From: Paradesertivirga superstes
GTDB taxonomy: Bacteria; Bacteroidota; Bacteroidia; Sphingobacteriales; Sphingobacteriaceae
DNA: 64,000 nt
Direction of reading: 5' to 3'
Assembly: GCF_037622515.1 (NCBI RefSeq)
Contig: NZ_JBBJCN010000003.1
Coordinates: 1-64,000, forward strand
Positions 18,540 through 27,999 of the stretch are shown in pieces (within the stretch, counting starts at the first letter, position 1; each line of letters begins with the position of its first letter). The translations under genes were made by a program, and so were the position numbers. The notes beneath the pieces are model-generated. The model saw nothing but the letters and a program-made list of their open reading frames with translations. It was not told the origin of the DNA and did not search any database.

Positions 18540-20474
18540 TTACTCATCAGTTCTGAAAGGCGATGCAGGCAGTTTCTCTGCGTTATACAAGTTTGCGCCG
18601 ACCGGATTATCAGCCCAGGCGTAACGAACGTACTTCGGATCGGCTACGCCTTCGGCCCATACGATAATTTTATTACCCTTAATTTGGGCTTTAGCCCAAA
18701 CGAATTTTTTATCTGCGGCGGCAATCGCAAATTGTGAAAGTTCCTCATCATCAATTGCAATTAAACCACTCCCTGTATGAGCAAAATTGAGAACAATCTT
18801 ATCTCCTGAAACTTCGGACGACATAAAAATCGGACCGGAAGAAACAAGACGAGATTCTTTATAAACCAATTTTCTCGCGGCTAGTGCCAGCCTCTCGCCA
18901 ACGTCTTTTTTATTGTCGGGATGAATATCGTTCCACTCACCAAGGTCGATAGTCACTGCCATGCCTGTATTCGGTATAACAAGTGTTTTTAAAGCTGCTT
19001 CACGCAGCAACGGCCAGCTTCCGTCAGACGGAAGATAATTTGCGTCCCCGAAATTTGGGAGCTGCACATACAAAAAGGGAAGAGACGGACTGGAAAACTT
19101 AAGTCTGTAATCTTTTATCAAAGCGGGTAATAAGTTCCGGTACTCTGTAGCGTTACCCGAATTACTTTCACCCTGGTACCATAAAACCCCTTTAATTACG
19201 TAATCCGTGGCCGGAGCTATCATTGCGTTAAACAATGCTGATGGCTCACTTTGAGGAGAAATTGCTGCAAGCCCCATTCTTACTGTAGGTGAATAAACTT
19301 CACCAACCCTGTAATGCCAGTATCCGGTTAGGTCTACCGTTAATCCATTAGCATCCAAATAATAAGGCTTGTCGGGTACAAACCCTCCCTTACCTCCGGT
19401 GTTCTGTACCCTAACCACAAAAATATTTCTTCCCGGTTTTAATTTATCGGGACCAAGGGAATACCTCCTTTGCGGATATTGATAGCTTGTTTTGCCAATT
19501 TGCTTCCCGTTAACATACAACACATCTGCGTCTATTATCCTCCCCAGAAATACCCTGGCCGGAACTCCGGTCATCGACTTAGGTATATCCACTTCTTTTC
19601 TGTACCACACCACTCCGTTCAAATCTTTCAGGCCCTGATCCTCCCAATAACCGGGAACAGTGATTTGTCGCCAGCCTTTTGGAACATATTCTGTCTCGTA
19701 CCATTTCACCTGGCCGATTAAACCCTTGTCGGTATCATTACGGCTTATACCCCGGCCTGCTGCGGCTCTTCGGTTTACATCATTAACATATGCTGTGTCT
19801 TTGTTTTTTAATATCCGTGCTGTAATTGAAGAAAATTCTTTTAAGCCATCTTCACTTGTCCAGGCCTCAATAGGAGTTCCCCCGACACTGGCATTTATTA
19901 TGCCGATGGGTATGTGCTGAGTTTCATAAATCTGGCGGGCAAAAAAATAGGCTACAGCAGAAAAATCAGCTACATCAGCAGGATTCGCCCACTTCCAGCT
20001 ACCGGCAGAAAAATTGGTCTGAGGTCCGCTTAAACTCGCTTTTGTTTCGATCCAGAACTGTCTTATTTCAGGATAATTGGCTTTTTTTATATCAGCTGCG
20101 TACGTAATATTATGTAGGGCCATCTGGTGTACCATGTTAGATTGCCCTGCACATAGCCAAACGTCGCCAATCAGAATGTTCTGAAGCGTAATAGTATTCT
20201 TTCCCTTTATCTGCATAATATAGGGCCCTCCCGCTTTCATAGCGGGAAGAAAAGTATTCCACTCTCCCTTAATATTCGTTGTAGCTTGCGCAGCTTTCCC
20301 GTTGAATCGAATACTGATTTTTTCACCAGGCGAGGCCCAACCCCAAATTTTCAGTTTAGCATCCCGCTGCAGTACCATACTGTCGCGAATCAATTGCGGC
20401 AGGGTTACTTGCGAAAATGCAGTGCTAAAAAAGAAAAATTGCAAGAAAAAAAAACCGAGTTTACTTGGGTTCAT
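18540..20474 (-). CDS. Sialate O-acetylesterase-like (SASA/CE20-type) carbohydrate esterase
   Basis: A 644-aa exported SGNH-type esterase that should remove acetyl groups from glycans. The signal peptide ends near residue 21 (AFSQ). The nucleophile Ser112 lies in LCAGQSNM. The conserved block VLWYQGESNSG and the Asp-His pair in DLGEWNDIHPDNKKDVGERL complete the catalytic set. A beta-sandwich domain resembling the GH2 sugar-binding fold is inserted in the middle (WYRKEVDIPKSM...VLYVNGKQIGKTS), as in Bacteroidetes SASA/acetylxylan esterases. It lies upstream of susC on the same strand. Its role in locus A is probably deacetylation of the polysaccharide, but the substrate is unknown, and true sialic acid activity is only one option. 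Confidence 0.87.
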   Translation of the reverse strand: MNPSKLGFFFLQFFFFSTAFSQVTLPQLIRDSMVLQRDAKLKIWGWASPGEKISIRFNGKAAQATTNIKGEWNTFLPAMKAGGPYIMQIKGKNTITLQNILIGDVWLCAGQSNMVHQMALHNITYAADIKKANYPEIRQFWIETKASLSGPQTNFSAGSWKWANPADVADFSAVAYFFARQIYETQHIPIGIINASVGGTPIEAWTSEDGLKEFSSITARILKNKDTAYVNDVNRRAAAGRGISRNDTDKGLIGQVKWYETEYVPKGWRQITVPGYWEDQGLKDLNGVVWYRKEVDIPKSMTGVPARVFLGRIIDADVLYVNGKQIGKTSYQYPQRRYSLGPDKLKPGRNIFVVRVQNTGGKGGFVPDKPYYLDANGLTVDLTGYWHYRVGEVYSPTVRMGLAAISPQSEPSALFNAMIAPATDYVIKGVLWYQGESNSGNATEYRNLLPALIKDYRLKFSSPSLPFLYVQLPNFGDANYLPSDGSWPLLREAALKTLVIPNTGMAVTIDLGEWNDIHPDNKKDVGERLALAARKLVYKESRLVSSGPIFMSSEVSGDKIVLNFAHTGSGLIAIDDEELSQFAIAAADKKFVWAKAQIKGNKIIVWAEGVADPKYVRYAWADNPVGANLYNAEKLPASPFRTDE

Positions 20475-20491
20475 AAGTAATTATTAAATGC

Positions 20492-20797
20492 TTGAATTTT
20501 GTCAAGCATTCCGGTATCAAAATTACACAGCAAAATCCGACTAGTACGCCTCAATTGTTCAAATCTGCTATCACAAATGTTTTAAAGAAAGACAAATTAG
20601 TTTATTCTTCAAGAAGTTTGCAAATCTTATTTCCCCACTTTACCCAACAAACATTCATCCTTCACCAAAGGGTCGTGAGAAAAATATGTCAGAAATGGCA
20701 AGCCGAAAATATCTCAAGCAAAAAACATGTAATTACAATAGATGAACTGGTTTCAGCCTTTTTTAAAAACCTTGCTTATTTATGTATTGCTTTCTGA
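20492..20797 (+). CDS. Possible small protein, 101 aa, unknown
   Basis: A lone plus-strand frame divergent from the esterase. The C-terminal half (VVRKICQKWQAENISSK and on) looks helical and protein-like; the first 40 residues do not. No domain is recognised, there is no clear ribosome binding site, and only a weak hairpin follows the stop. It may be a chance frame. Confidence 0.25.
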   Translation: MNFVKHSGIKITQQNPTSTPQLFKSAITNVLKKDKLVYSSRSLQILFPHFTQQTFILHQRVVRKICQKWQAENISSKKHVITIDELVSAFFKNLAYLCIAF

Positions 20798-20888
20798 AGC
20801 AGCTTTTTCTTAAAGCACGATACCTTCATTAAAACATATCGACTGTTAGTCAGCTAAAGACTAAACTGCTATTTTGAACCTGTAAAAC

Positions 20889-20922
20889 AAGCGCCTCATA
20901 GTTATATGGGCGCTTAGTTTTT
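20889..20922. terminator. Terminator hairpin downstream of ppsA
   Basis: AAGCGCC (20889-20895) pairs with GGCGCTT (20909-20915), followed by AGTTTTT on the plus strand and GTTTTA on the minus strand. It lies 49 bases past the ppsA stop codon and can serve that gene, and perhaps a plus-strand transcript as well. Confidence 0.65.
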
Positions 20923-20970
20923 AATAAAGTATCCTGGCTTCTAAGGGAAGCTGTAAATAATACCATTTAA

Positions 20971-23448
20971 CTATCCGGTATGCTTCAATATTGAACTACC
21001 TGTTTCCACTGCCCTTTGAGGCACAAATCTTGCAGCTTTCTCGATAGCATGTATGGCGTTAACCGTTTTAAAAAAGGAGTCGGGAGTGACAGAAATTGAA
21101 TCTATTCCCTCTTCCACTAAAAACTGTGCAAAATCAGGATAATCTGACGGCCCCTGACCACATATGCCAACCTTTATACCAGCCTTTTTAGCAGATTGTA
21201 TAACAGATTTAATCATCGCTTTCACAGCAGGGTTTCGCTCATCGTAAATATGTGCCACTAAAGAGGAATCTCTGTCAATTCCTAATACCAGCTGAGTGAG
21301 GTCATTGGAACCTATAGAAAAGCCATCTATATATTTTGCAAAGTCGTCGGCCATTATAATATTGGAAGGGAGTTCTGCCATTAGATAAACTTCCAAGCCA
21401 TCTTCACCACGTTTCATGCCATTTTCTTCCATCACCTCGTACACTTTTAGCAATTCTTCTACAGTTCTGCAAAAAGGAATCATGACAACCACATTTTTTA
21501 ATCCAATTTCTTCCCTCACTTTTTTTAATGCTTTCAGCTCCAGAATGAAAGCCTCCTTATATTCATTTGAATAATATCGCGAAGCGCCTCTCCAGCCGAT
21601 CATCGGATTTTCCTCCTTTGGCTCAAAATGATTCCCGCCTAAAAGATTGAAGTATTCATTACTTTTAAAATCCGATAATCTTACAATTACTTTTTCAGGA
21701 TAAAAAGCCGATGCGATTTTTGCAATGCCGTAGGAAAGCTTATTTATAAAGTAGTCCTCGCCATTTTCAAACCCCTTAATAAGTTTTTCGATCTGGGTTG
21801 ATAGACTGATATCATTTAAGGACTGATATTGAAGCAATGCTAATGGATGAGCTTTAATATAAGTATTGATAATAAATTCTTCCCTGGCTAATCCAATTCC
21901 CTTACACGGCAGATTAGAAAAACGGAAGGCAAGATCCGGGGAAGCGACATTAAGGAGAACCGGGGTTGTAATTTTCGGCAACAACGATAAATCAATCTCA
22001 TTTTTAATATAATCTATCTGGCCCTTGTATACAAAACCGACATCCCCTTCTGCACACGATGCGGTAATTAACTCTCCTGTGCTTAAAAGTTCTGTTGCGT
22101 TTCCACAACCAAGTATTGCAGGCACTCCCATCTCGCGTGCAACTATGGCCGCATGACAAGTTCTGCCGCCTTTATTTGTTATAATTGCCGAAGCTTTCTT
22201 CATAATGGGCTCCCAATCAGGATCCGTCATATCGGCAACCAATACATCACCCTCTTTAAATTCAGCATGCAGGCTTTCATCGAGGAGAGACAGAACTCTA
22301 ACCTCTCCAGTTGCGATTTTATCGCCCACTGCCACTCCCTGAAGAACAAGTTTTTCTTTACGGGTCGTGTCGTTGATCTGATATTCTATAAGGTTGTCAA
22401 CGTTTTTACGTGAATGTATAGTTTCCGGCCTGGCCTGCACGATAAACAGCTCATGACTGATTCCATCTACCGCCCACTCGATATCCATCGGACACCATTT
22501 ACCCTTCAATTGCGAATAATATTTTTCAATTGTGACTACCCATTTTGAAAGTTGAAGGGCTATTTCTTCTGAAATACAAAAATTACTTTCCTCCTTTTCG
22601 GTTGTCTTTACAATTTTCACCCTCTCTCCGGCAAGGTCACTATAAACCATCTTCCGATCTTTTGTACCTAATTTCTTTTCAATCAATGCCGGGTATCCCT
22701 TTTCTAAAGCAGGCTTAAAAATGATGAATTCATCTGGTGAAACAGAGCCCTGCACTATCATTTCACCAAGTCCGTAAGAGCCATTAATAACAACAACATC
22801 CTTAAATCCACTTTCGGTATCTAGAGAAAAAGCGACCCCTGAGGCCTCCAGGTCAGAACGCACCATTTTTTGAACGCAAACAGCCAGTCCAATTTGAAAA
22901 TGATCATAACCAAAATTTCGGCGATAACTAATTGCCCTATCCGTGAATAAGGAGGCAAAACATTTTTTAATAGATTCTAATAGCGACCCTGACCCACAGA
23001 CATTCAGATAGCTTTCCTGCTGTCCTGCAAATGAGGCGTCAGGTAAATCTTCGGCAGTTGCGGATGAGCGGACAGCTACATCGAGGTTAAACTGCTCATA
23101 CTCCTCTGAGAGTTTTGTATATGCCTGCGTAATGCACTTTACCATGTCTTTCGGAAATTCGCTCTCAAGTATTAAATCACGAATTCCAGCACCACAACGT
23201 TTTAATTCATCAAGATTATCAATATCTGCAGCTGTAAGAATATTTTCAATTTTCTGTTCTATGTTATTGTGTTTGACAAATTGCCTGTAAGCCTCTACAG
23301 TCACCACAAATCCTTGTGGTACCTGTATCCCTAAAGCCGAAAGATTCTGTATCATCTCCCCTAAAGAGGCGTTTTTTCCACCAGCTATGCCGATATCGTT
23401 AATTCCAACCGAGTCAAGTCGGATAACTAGTTTTGCTTCATTTTTCAT
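20971..23448 (-). CDS. ppsA: Phosphoenolpyruvate synthase
   Basis: An 825-aa cytoplasmic enzyme (EC 2.7.9.2) that makes PEP from pyruvate, ATP and water for gluconeogenesis. It has the N-terminal nucleotide-binding domain (GGKNASLGEMIQ; AVRSSATAEDLPDASFAGQQ), the central phosphohistidine domain with His432 (GGRTCHAAIVAREMG) and the C-terminal PEP/pyruvate barrel with catalytic Cys763 (GICGQGPSD). Length and all key residues agree with the family, and the cysteine/histidine spacing is close to the E. coli enzyme. It stands between the locus A esterase and a divergent AraC gene. PEP synthase fits growth on sugar acids or pyruvate-yielding substrates, but no direct tie to the glycan loci is seen. 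Confidence 0.95.
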   Translation of the reverse strand: MKNEAKLVIRLDSVGINDIGIAGGKNASLGEMIQNLSALGIQVPQGFVVTVEAYRQFVKHNNIEQKIENILTAADIDNLDELKRCGAGIRDLILESEFPKDMVKCITQAYTKLSEEYEQFNLDVAVRSSATAEDLPDASFAGQQESYLNVCGSGSLLESIKKCFASLFTDRAISYRRNFGYDHFQIGLAVCVQKMVRSDLEASGVAFSLDTESGFKDVVVINGSYGLGEMIVQGSVSPDEFIIFKPALEKGYPALIEKKLGTKDRKMVYSDLAGERVKIVKTTEKEESNFCISEEIALQLSKWVVTIEKYYSQLKGKWCPMDIEWAVDGISHELFIVQARPETIHSRKNVDNLIEYQINDTTRKEKLVLQGVAVGDKIATGEVRVLSLLDESLHAEFKEGDVLVADMTDPDWEPIMKKASAIITNKGGRTCHAAIVAREMGVPAILGCGNATELLSTGELITASCAEGDVGFVYKGQIDYIKNEIDLSLLPKITTPVLLNVASPDLAFRFSNLPCKGIGLAREEFIINTYIKAHPLALLQYQSLNDISLSTQIEKLIKGFENGEDYFINKLSYGIAKIASAFYPEKVIVRLSDFKSNEYFNLLGGNHFEPKEENPMIGWRGASRYYSNEYKEAFILELKALKKVREEIGLKNVVVMIPFCRTVEELLKVYEVMEENGMKRGEDGLEVYLMAELPSNIIMADDFAKYIDGFSIGSNDLTQLVLGIDRDSSLVAHIYDERNPAVKAMIKSVIQSAKKAGIKVGICGQGPSDYPDFAQFLVEEGIDSISVTPDSFFKTVNAIHAIEKAARFVPQRAVETGSSILKHTG

Positions 23449-23514
23449 ACTGTCGAATTTGATATAACAAAAATAGCTTAGGCAACGACCTAACTTGAAT
23501 TAAAATTTGCAACT

Positions 23515-23540
23515 TTTGATACTATCTTAACCTATATTTG
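23515..23540 (+). promoter_or_regulatory. Possible promoter of the AraC-family gene
   Basis: TATATTTG at 23533-23540 is an exact TAnnTTTG -7 element, 35 bases before the ATG at 23576. The nearest TTTG boxes lie at 23506 and 23515, at spacings of 23 and 14, neither ideal, so only the -7 element is well supported. Confidence 0.45.
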
Positions 23541-23575
23541 TAATAAAAAAGGATATAGATGTTATCTTTATACTA

Positions 23576-24436
23576 ATGAATCCACATCTCCACAAGATTA
23601 TTCTTAATGGCAATGAGTCCTTCAGCGCTCAATTAGAGATGGGATTGGATTTAAATAAACAGTGGCACTATCATTCAGAGATTGAAATAATTTACATCAT
23701 CACAGGCTCTGGAATAAGGTGTATTGGCGACAACGTTGATATTTTCAAAGAAGATCAGATGTTTCTAATCGGCCCCAATGTCCCACACCTCATGCGCCCG
23801 GATAAAGAGTACGACCCTAACAATCCGGACGAAGCTGTGGTCATACATTTCCTGCCCGATATTCTAAAATCGTTTTTAGCCTTACCCGAAAACAGGTCAA
23901 TAACCGACCTATTGAATAAATCTTCCTACGGCATAAGCATTCAGGCCGAAGCACTTATAGCCGCGAAAAAGCTTATCTATTCTATCAGATTTGCCAGAGG
24001 CACTGAAAGGTTTATCATACTTCTCCAGTTACTTAATCTGATAGCCGGCAATTCCAGCAATAGTTTCATCTCCCATACAGCTTTTGGAGCATCCTTTCAT
24101 AAATTCGATGACACCCGACTTAACAAAATATACCATTACACTCTTAACAATTATTCAAGGGAAATAACCCTTAAGGAGATCGCTGATTTGGTTCATTTAA
24201 GTCCACACTCATTTTGCAGATATTTCAGATCAAGAACAAAAAAAAGATATTCATTATTTTTACTCGAAGTAAGAGTTAGCCATGCATGTAAACTACTTAC
24301 AAACACCGATTTAAGCATAGCGATTGTATCTTATGAAAGTGGATTTATGAACTTCTCAAACTTTAACAGACATTTCAAAGCGATAGCTGGCAAAACGCCT
24401 TTGGAATACAGAAAACAATTCCAGAACTATGAGTAA
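23576..24436 (+). CDS. AraC-family transcriptional regulator with cupin sensor domain
   Basis: A 286-aa cytoplasmic regulator. Residues 1 to about 100 form a cupin-type ligand domain (HYHSEIEIIYIITGSGIRCIGD), and residues 185-286 form the double helix-turn-helix of AraC proteins (LKEIADLVHLSPHSFCRYF and the closing SFMNFSNFNRHFKAIAGKTPLEYR-type block). This layout is typical of sugar-responsive activators. Its stop codon overlaps the next start by 8 bases (ATGAGTAA), so it is cotranslated with a 62-aa protein and a histidine kinase. The nearest target candidates are ppsA (divergent) and the susC/D pair at 25.9-31.4 kb. Confidence 0.9.
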   Translation: MNPHLHKIILNGNESFSAQLEMGLDLNKQWHYHSEIEIIYIITGSGIRCIGDNVDIFKEDQMFLIGPNVPHLMRPDKEYDPNNPDEAVVIHFLPDILKSFLALPENRSITDLLNKSSYGISIQAEALIAAKKLIYSIRFARGTERFIILLQLLNLIAGNSSNSFISHTAFGASFHKFDDTRLNKIYHYTLNNYSREITLKEIADLVHLSPHSFCRYFRSRTKKRYSLFLLEVRVSHACKLLTNTDLSIAIVSYESGFMNFSNFNRHFKAIAGKTPLEYRKQFQNYE

Positions 24437-24617
24437 TCACAGCAAAAATCTCCCGATTAAGCTTATTTCAGGAGGGGCAGTGAAAAAACAAAATGCTCCC
24501 TTTAGAACCACTCTGGTGATCTCCATTAAAAATACCATTGATGATTTGGAAAACAAATCTCAAGTAAGAGTCATTACTTTAAGGAACGTTGTAATAACTC
24601 TTAACATGTATGGATGA
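24429..24617 (+). CDS. Small protein of 62 aa linking AraC and kinase genes
   Basis: The frame overlaps the AraC stop by 8 bases and the kinase start by 8 bases (ATGGATGA), so it appears translationally coupled on both sides. That is the main argument that it is translated. The product is basic with beta-strand-like hydrophobic stretches (FRTTLVISIKNTI, RVITLRNVVITLNMYG). No domain is recognised and there is no signal peptide. It could be a small adaptor between regulator and kinase, or only a coupling leader. Confidence 0.55.
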   Translation: MSNHSKNLPIKLISGGAVKKQNAPFRTTLVISIKNTIDDLENKSQVRVITLRNVVITLNMYG

Positions 24618-25791
24618 TCTTGACTCGCTGAAAACTGAAATCGCAGAACTAAAAAAAGAGAACGAATCTTTGAAAGCATCTGCTGTTCAGTCAAAGGAAC
24701 AACACGATTATAACGAAAGCCAGGATCGCTTTAAAACTGTATTTGAATGTTCGAGGCTGGGCAATAAGATCATTTCTTCAGATTTAGTTATCATTCAAGT
24801 AAATCCCGCTATGGTCGAAATGCTGGGCTACGACCGTAAAGAAGAGATTATTGGCACCCAAATCACAGATTACACTCCGCAGGAGTTTCAGAATCAATGG
24901 AAGGTACTTCAGGATAATTTATGGAAAAAGGCGTCGCCATCTTTTACCCTGGAAACCTGCTTACAGAGGAAGGATGGTTCTATCATCTATTGCCAGGTAA
25001 CATCCATTCTGTTCCAGGATAAAGGCGAAACTCTGGGATATACCATCATTGAAGATACTACTGAACAGCAAATTTTAAGAAAACAAAAAGAAGACTTCAT
25101 AAGCGTAGCAAGTCACGAACTTAAAACTCCTGTAGCAAGTCTTAGAGCTTCGATACAATTACTGAAACGTATACTTGAAAATGGAAACAAAGTAACTGAT
25201 AAGGTACTTGAATTATCCAAAAAAGCTGAAATCAGCTCAGTAAAACTCGGTAATCTTGTAATTAACCTATTAGACGCAACAAAGATTGAGCAAGGTCAAC
25301 TCTCCTTGAATAAAACACCGTTTAAGATTTCCGGGCTTATTGATCAATGCTGCAACCATATTCGATTAGACAATAAATATCATATTTCACTCACAGGAGA
25401 CTTGTCTATAGAAGTTTATGCGGATGAAGAAAAAATAGAACAGGTGATAATAAATTTAGTTAACAATGCAGTAAAATACGCTCCCGCATCGATAGATATT
25501 TTGATCCATATTGAACGGTTAAAAGAACATATTAAAATATCGGTATCCGACAAAGGCCCGGGCATATCAGCGCAAATTCTATCAAAGCTTTTCGATCGAT
25601 ATTTTCGGGTGAACGAGAACGGAGGCCATAGTTCAGGTCTAGGATTAGGTTTAGGTTTATATATTTCTTCTGAAATAGTAAGAAGACATAAAGGTGAAAT
25701 TGGAGTTGAAAGTGAACCCGGACAAGGAAGTACGTTTTGGTTCACCATCCCGGTACAAACGCCAATCCCGCAAATCAACGCTGCCTTTTAA
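24610..25791 (+). CDS. Cytoplasmic PAS-domain sensor histidine kinase
   Basis: A 393-aa kinase without membrane segments. It begins with a short coiled coil (LKTEIAELKKENESLKAS), then a PAS domain with PAC motif (about residues 40-155; AMVEMLGYDRKEE, GETLGYTIIEDTTEQ). HisKA follows with the phospho-acceptor in VASHELKTPVASLR and a HATPase with N box (NLVNNAVKYAP) and G boxes (GPGIS, GLGLGLGLYIS). There is no receiver domain and no cognate response regulator nearby; the AraC protein upstream lacks a receiver too. It may signal to a remote regulator or act with the AraC/62-aa pair. A strong terminator follows. Confidence 0.9.
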   Translation: MDDLDSLKTEIAELKKENESLKASAVQSKEQHDYNESQDRFKTVFECSRLGNKIISSDLVIIQVNPAMVEMLGYDRKEEIIGTQITDYTPQEFQNQWKVLQDNLWKKASPSFTLETCLQRKDGSIIYCQVTSILFQDKGETLGYTIIEDTTEQQILRKQKEDFISVASHELKTPVASLRASIQLLKRILENGNKVTDKVLELSKKAEISSVKLGNLVINLLDATKIEQGQLSLNKTPFKISGLIDQCCNHIRLDNKYHISLTGDLSIEVYADEEKIEQVIINLVNNAVKYAPASIDILIHIERLKEHIKISVSDKGPGISAQILSKLFDRYFRVNENGGHSSGLGLGLGLYISSEIVRRHKGEIGVESEPGQGSTFWFTIPVQTPIPQINAAF

Positions 25792-25831
25792 AACGGATAA
25801 TGACATTTCGGAGGTGGATGCCCCGGCTAAA

Positions 25832-25872
25832 ACAAAAGCCGCCCTACATGGGCGGCTTTTGTTTTATTGTTT
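25832..25872. terminator. Perfect 13-bp terminator between converging genes
   Basis: ACAAAAGCCGCCC (25832-25844) and GGGCGGCTTTTGT (25850-25862) form a perfect stem around TACAT. T-rich sequence follows on the plus strand, and the minus-strand side also carries T after the stem. It ends both the kinase transcript and the susC-susD transcript coming from the right. Confidence 0.9.
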
Positions 25873-25945
25873 ATCTGGCATATGCTAAAGATCAAAGTTT
25901 CAAGACCCAGTTTATCGCCAGAAATGACGGATTATTATTTGGTTT

Positions 25946-27982
25946 TTATGGCTGTGCCAAGCCATAACCATTGGTAACTTTTCCTTTCGATTGTCTGATA
26001 GTTTCAGAAGGGAGAGGCCAATAATATCTCGGCGGATCACCGGCTGATGTTATTCCGGAAAGCGTATTTCTTTTATAAGCGGCCTCAAAACTAACGATAT
26101 CAATTCCCCAGTTAGTTCTAACATATCCCTGACTTTGCAATAAAACAGCTTCTGCACTGCCCGGAGCGATATAGCGGAACAAACCTTGTATTGCTACGTT
26201 ATGATTGGTTCCAACTACCTTACTGCTTACAGCGGCAAGAGTGCTATAATTGTATTGCCCTCTCCATCCCGGATAAAGAGCCGGGTTGGTAATATCCGCA
26301 TCGTAGGTTAAAGGATTAGGTAAATTAACCATTCTGGTCCAAACATAAGCAGGTATTTCATTACCATTCGCAAAGCGGTGGTAGCCCTGAGTTCTGATAT
26401 TGCTGATCATTGTCGTCATTTCCTGCTGAATGGCTATAGCCCGTTCAGAGAAATTCCCTGAGCGTATCATGTCCCAACGGCGTGTTCCTTCGCCAAGAAG
26501 TTCCAATTTACGCTCCTGCAGAACAGCGTCTTTTAATGCCTGACCCGCTAAAGCACCCAGGTTATTTGCTGAATTGCCAAAAGCCCTTTGACGAATTTGA
26601 TTAACCAAATCAATAGCGTCACTTTCGCCCAGTTCAGCTTTAACTTCCGCAAGCATTAAAATAACATCTGCCATTCTCAACATAGGCCAATTCATACCAG
26701 AATTTCTTTGAGATGCAACGAAAGGAGGATTCATACGATTATCGTCCCATTTATTCGTTGATATTCCACCGGTAATTTTATTTCCGGGAATAAAAGAAAT
26801 CATCTTCTCATTACCATCTCCGTTACTGCCGGTAACGGCAACACTAACATCTCTCCGTTTATCAGCATTGCTGTATTCGCCGTAATAAACGGTAGGCATA
26901 ATACGAAGGGCTGCGAAAACTTTGGTAGGAGCTGCGTTGTTACTACCACCATCTGATGGCCTGCCAAAGGCATAACTATATTCGCTTGTGGTCAATGTCT
27001 GCCCACCTTGTATATTGCCAAGTTCAAATATAGATTCCGGACTCACCTGTAAGTCGTGAAAATATTGGAAATGGCGTTGAAACGGATTATTGGCAACACT
27101 TCTGTTATCCGAAGTAATTAATCCTGCCGTTCCCTTATTATCAATAGCCTTCTGAAAATATGTTTTAGCGATCTGGTAATAGTTCAGATAATCTGAACGG
27201 CGGGCATATACACATTTGCTGGCTTCATTTCCTTTTTTAATAAAAGTTAAACTTCCGTATAAATCAGGTACATCGGTTCGTATTGTTTGGTATCCACCGG
27301 AAGCAAGCGCGATTTGCCCTATCAAAGCATTGCAAAACGTTTTGGAAAAACGTTCGGCATTAATCCCTCCTTCTCCGATTTTGTACATGAGTGGCTCTGC
27401 TTTTTTAAGATCCTCAATTAGATTGTCATAAATAACAAAACGTGATGATAAGGAATAGTCGTCAACAGCTTTATTTTCATAACCATAGGGAACATCACCG
27501 AAATGTTTAACCAACTCGAAATAACAAAACGCTCTCATTGTAAGTGCTTCTCCATATAGATGGGTCCAATCGGAAGTTCTTCCTGCAGCAACATCCTCCT
27601 TAAAAGGCGCTTTTTCGGCAATCAGTTCAGCTACCTTAGCTGCACTTTTAAGCGAGGCATAAAGCCCGTTGAACCCACCTGCAACCGCATCAATTGGTAA
27701 AAGATCCGGGCGTAAAATGGCATTCAGATTATTGCTTGAATTATCCTCCGGGTACAACTCTGCATCCGATCCAATAGGATCATTCCACCTGTATGTTCCC
27801 ATCACACTATTTTGACGATAATTTGCATAACACCATGACAGTATTTTGTACGTTTCAGCAGGTGTGGAAGTAACAAACTCATCGTCCACAGCCGAGGGAC
27901 TTTTCGCATCCAGGAAATCTTCCTTACATTGTGTAAACGTGATACACACCGCAATTGCTATTAAATATTTTAAACTTTTCAT
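25946..27982 (-). CDS. SusD/RagB-family lipoprotein (enzyme-free pair)
   Basis: A 678-aa surface glycan-binding lipoprotein with lipobox TQC (Cys19, ITFTQCKEDFL). It shows the family blocks YGEALTMRAFCYFELVKHFG, MLRMADVILMLAEVKAEL and QERKLELLGEGTRRWDMIR. It is over 100 residues longer than most SusD proteins; the additional length is spread over the middle and the tail. It follows its SusC by 17 bases. No glycosidase or esterase gene belongs clearly to this pair, so its ligand cannot be guessed from context. Confidence 0.93.
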   Translation of the reverse strand: MKSLKYLIAIAVCITFTQCKEDFLDAKSPSAVDDEFVTSTPAETYKILSWCYANYRQNSVMGTYRWNDPIGSDAELYPEDNSSNNLNAILRPDLLPIDAVAGGFNGLYASLKSAAKVAELIAEKAPFKEDVAAGRTSDWTHLYGEALTMRAFCYFELVKHFGDVPYGYENKAVDDYSLSSRFVIYDNLIEDLKKAEPLMYKIGEGGINAERFSKTFCNALIGQIALASGGYQTIRTDVPDLYGSLTFIKKGNEASKCVYARRSDYLNYYQIAKTYFQKAIDNKGTAGLITSDNRSVANNPFQRHFQYFHDLQVSPESIFELGNIQGGQTLTTSEYSYAFGRPSDGGSNNAAPTKVFAALRIMPTVYYGEYSNADKRRDVSVAVTGSNGDGNEKMISFIPGNKITGGISTNKWDDNRMNPPFVASQRNSGMNWPMLRMADVILMLAEVKAELGESDAIDLVNQIRQRAFGNSANNLGALAGQALKDAVLQERKLELLGEGTRRWDMIRSGNFSERAIAIQQEMTTMISNIRTQGYHRFANGNEIPAYVWTRMVNLPNPLTYDADITNPALYPGWRGQYNYSTLAAVSSKVVGTNHNVAIQGLFRYIAPGSAEAVLLQSQGYVRTNWGIDIVSFEAAYKRNTLSGITSAGDPPRYYWPLPSETIRQSKGKVTNGYGLAQP

Positions 27983-27999
27983 TTTTTCTGTTTTAAAAT

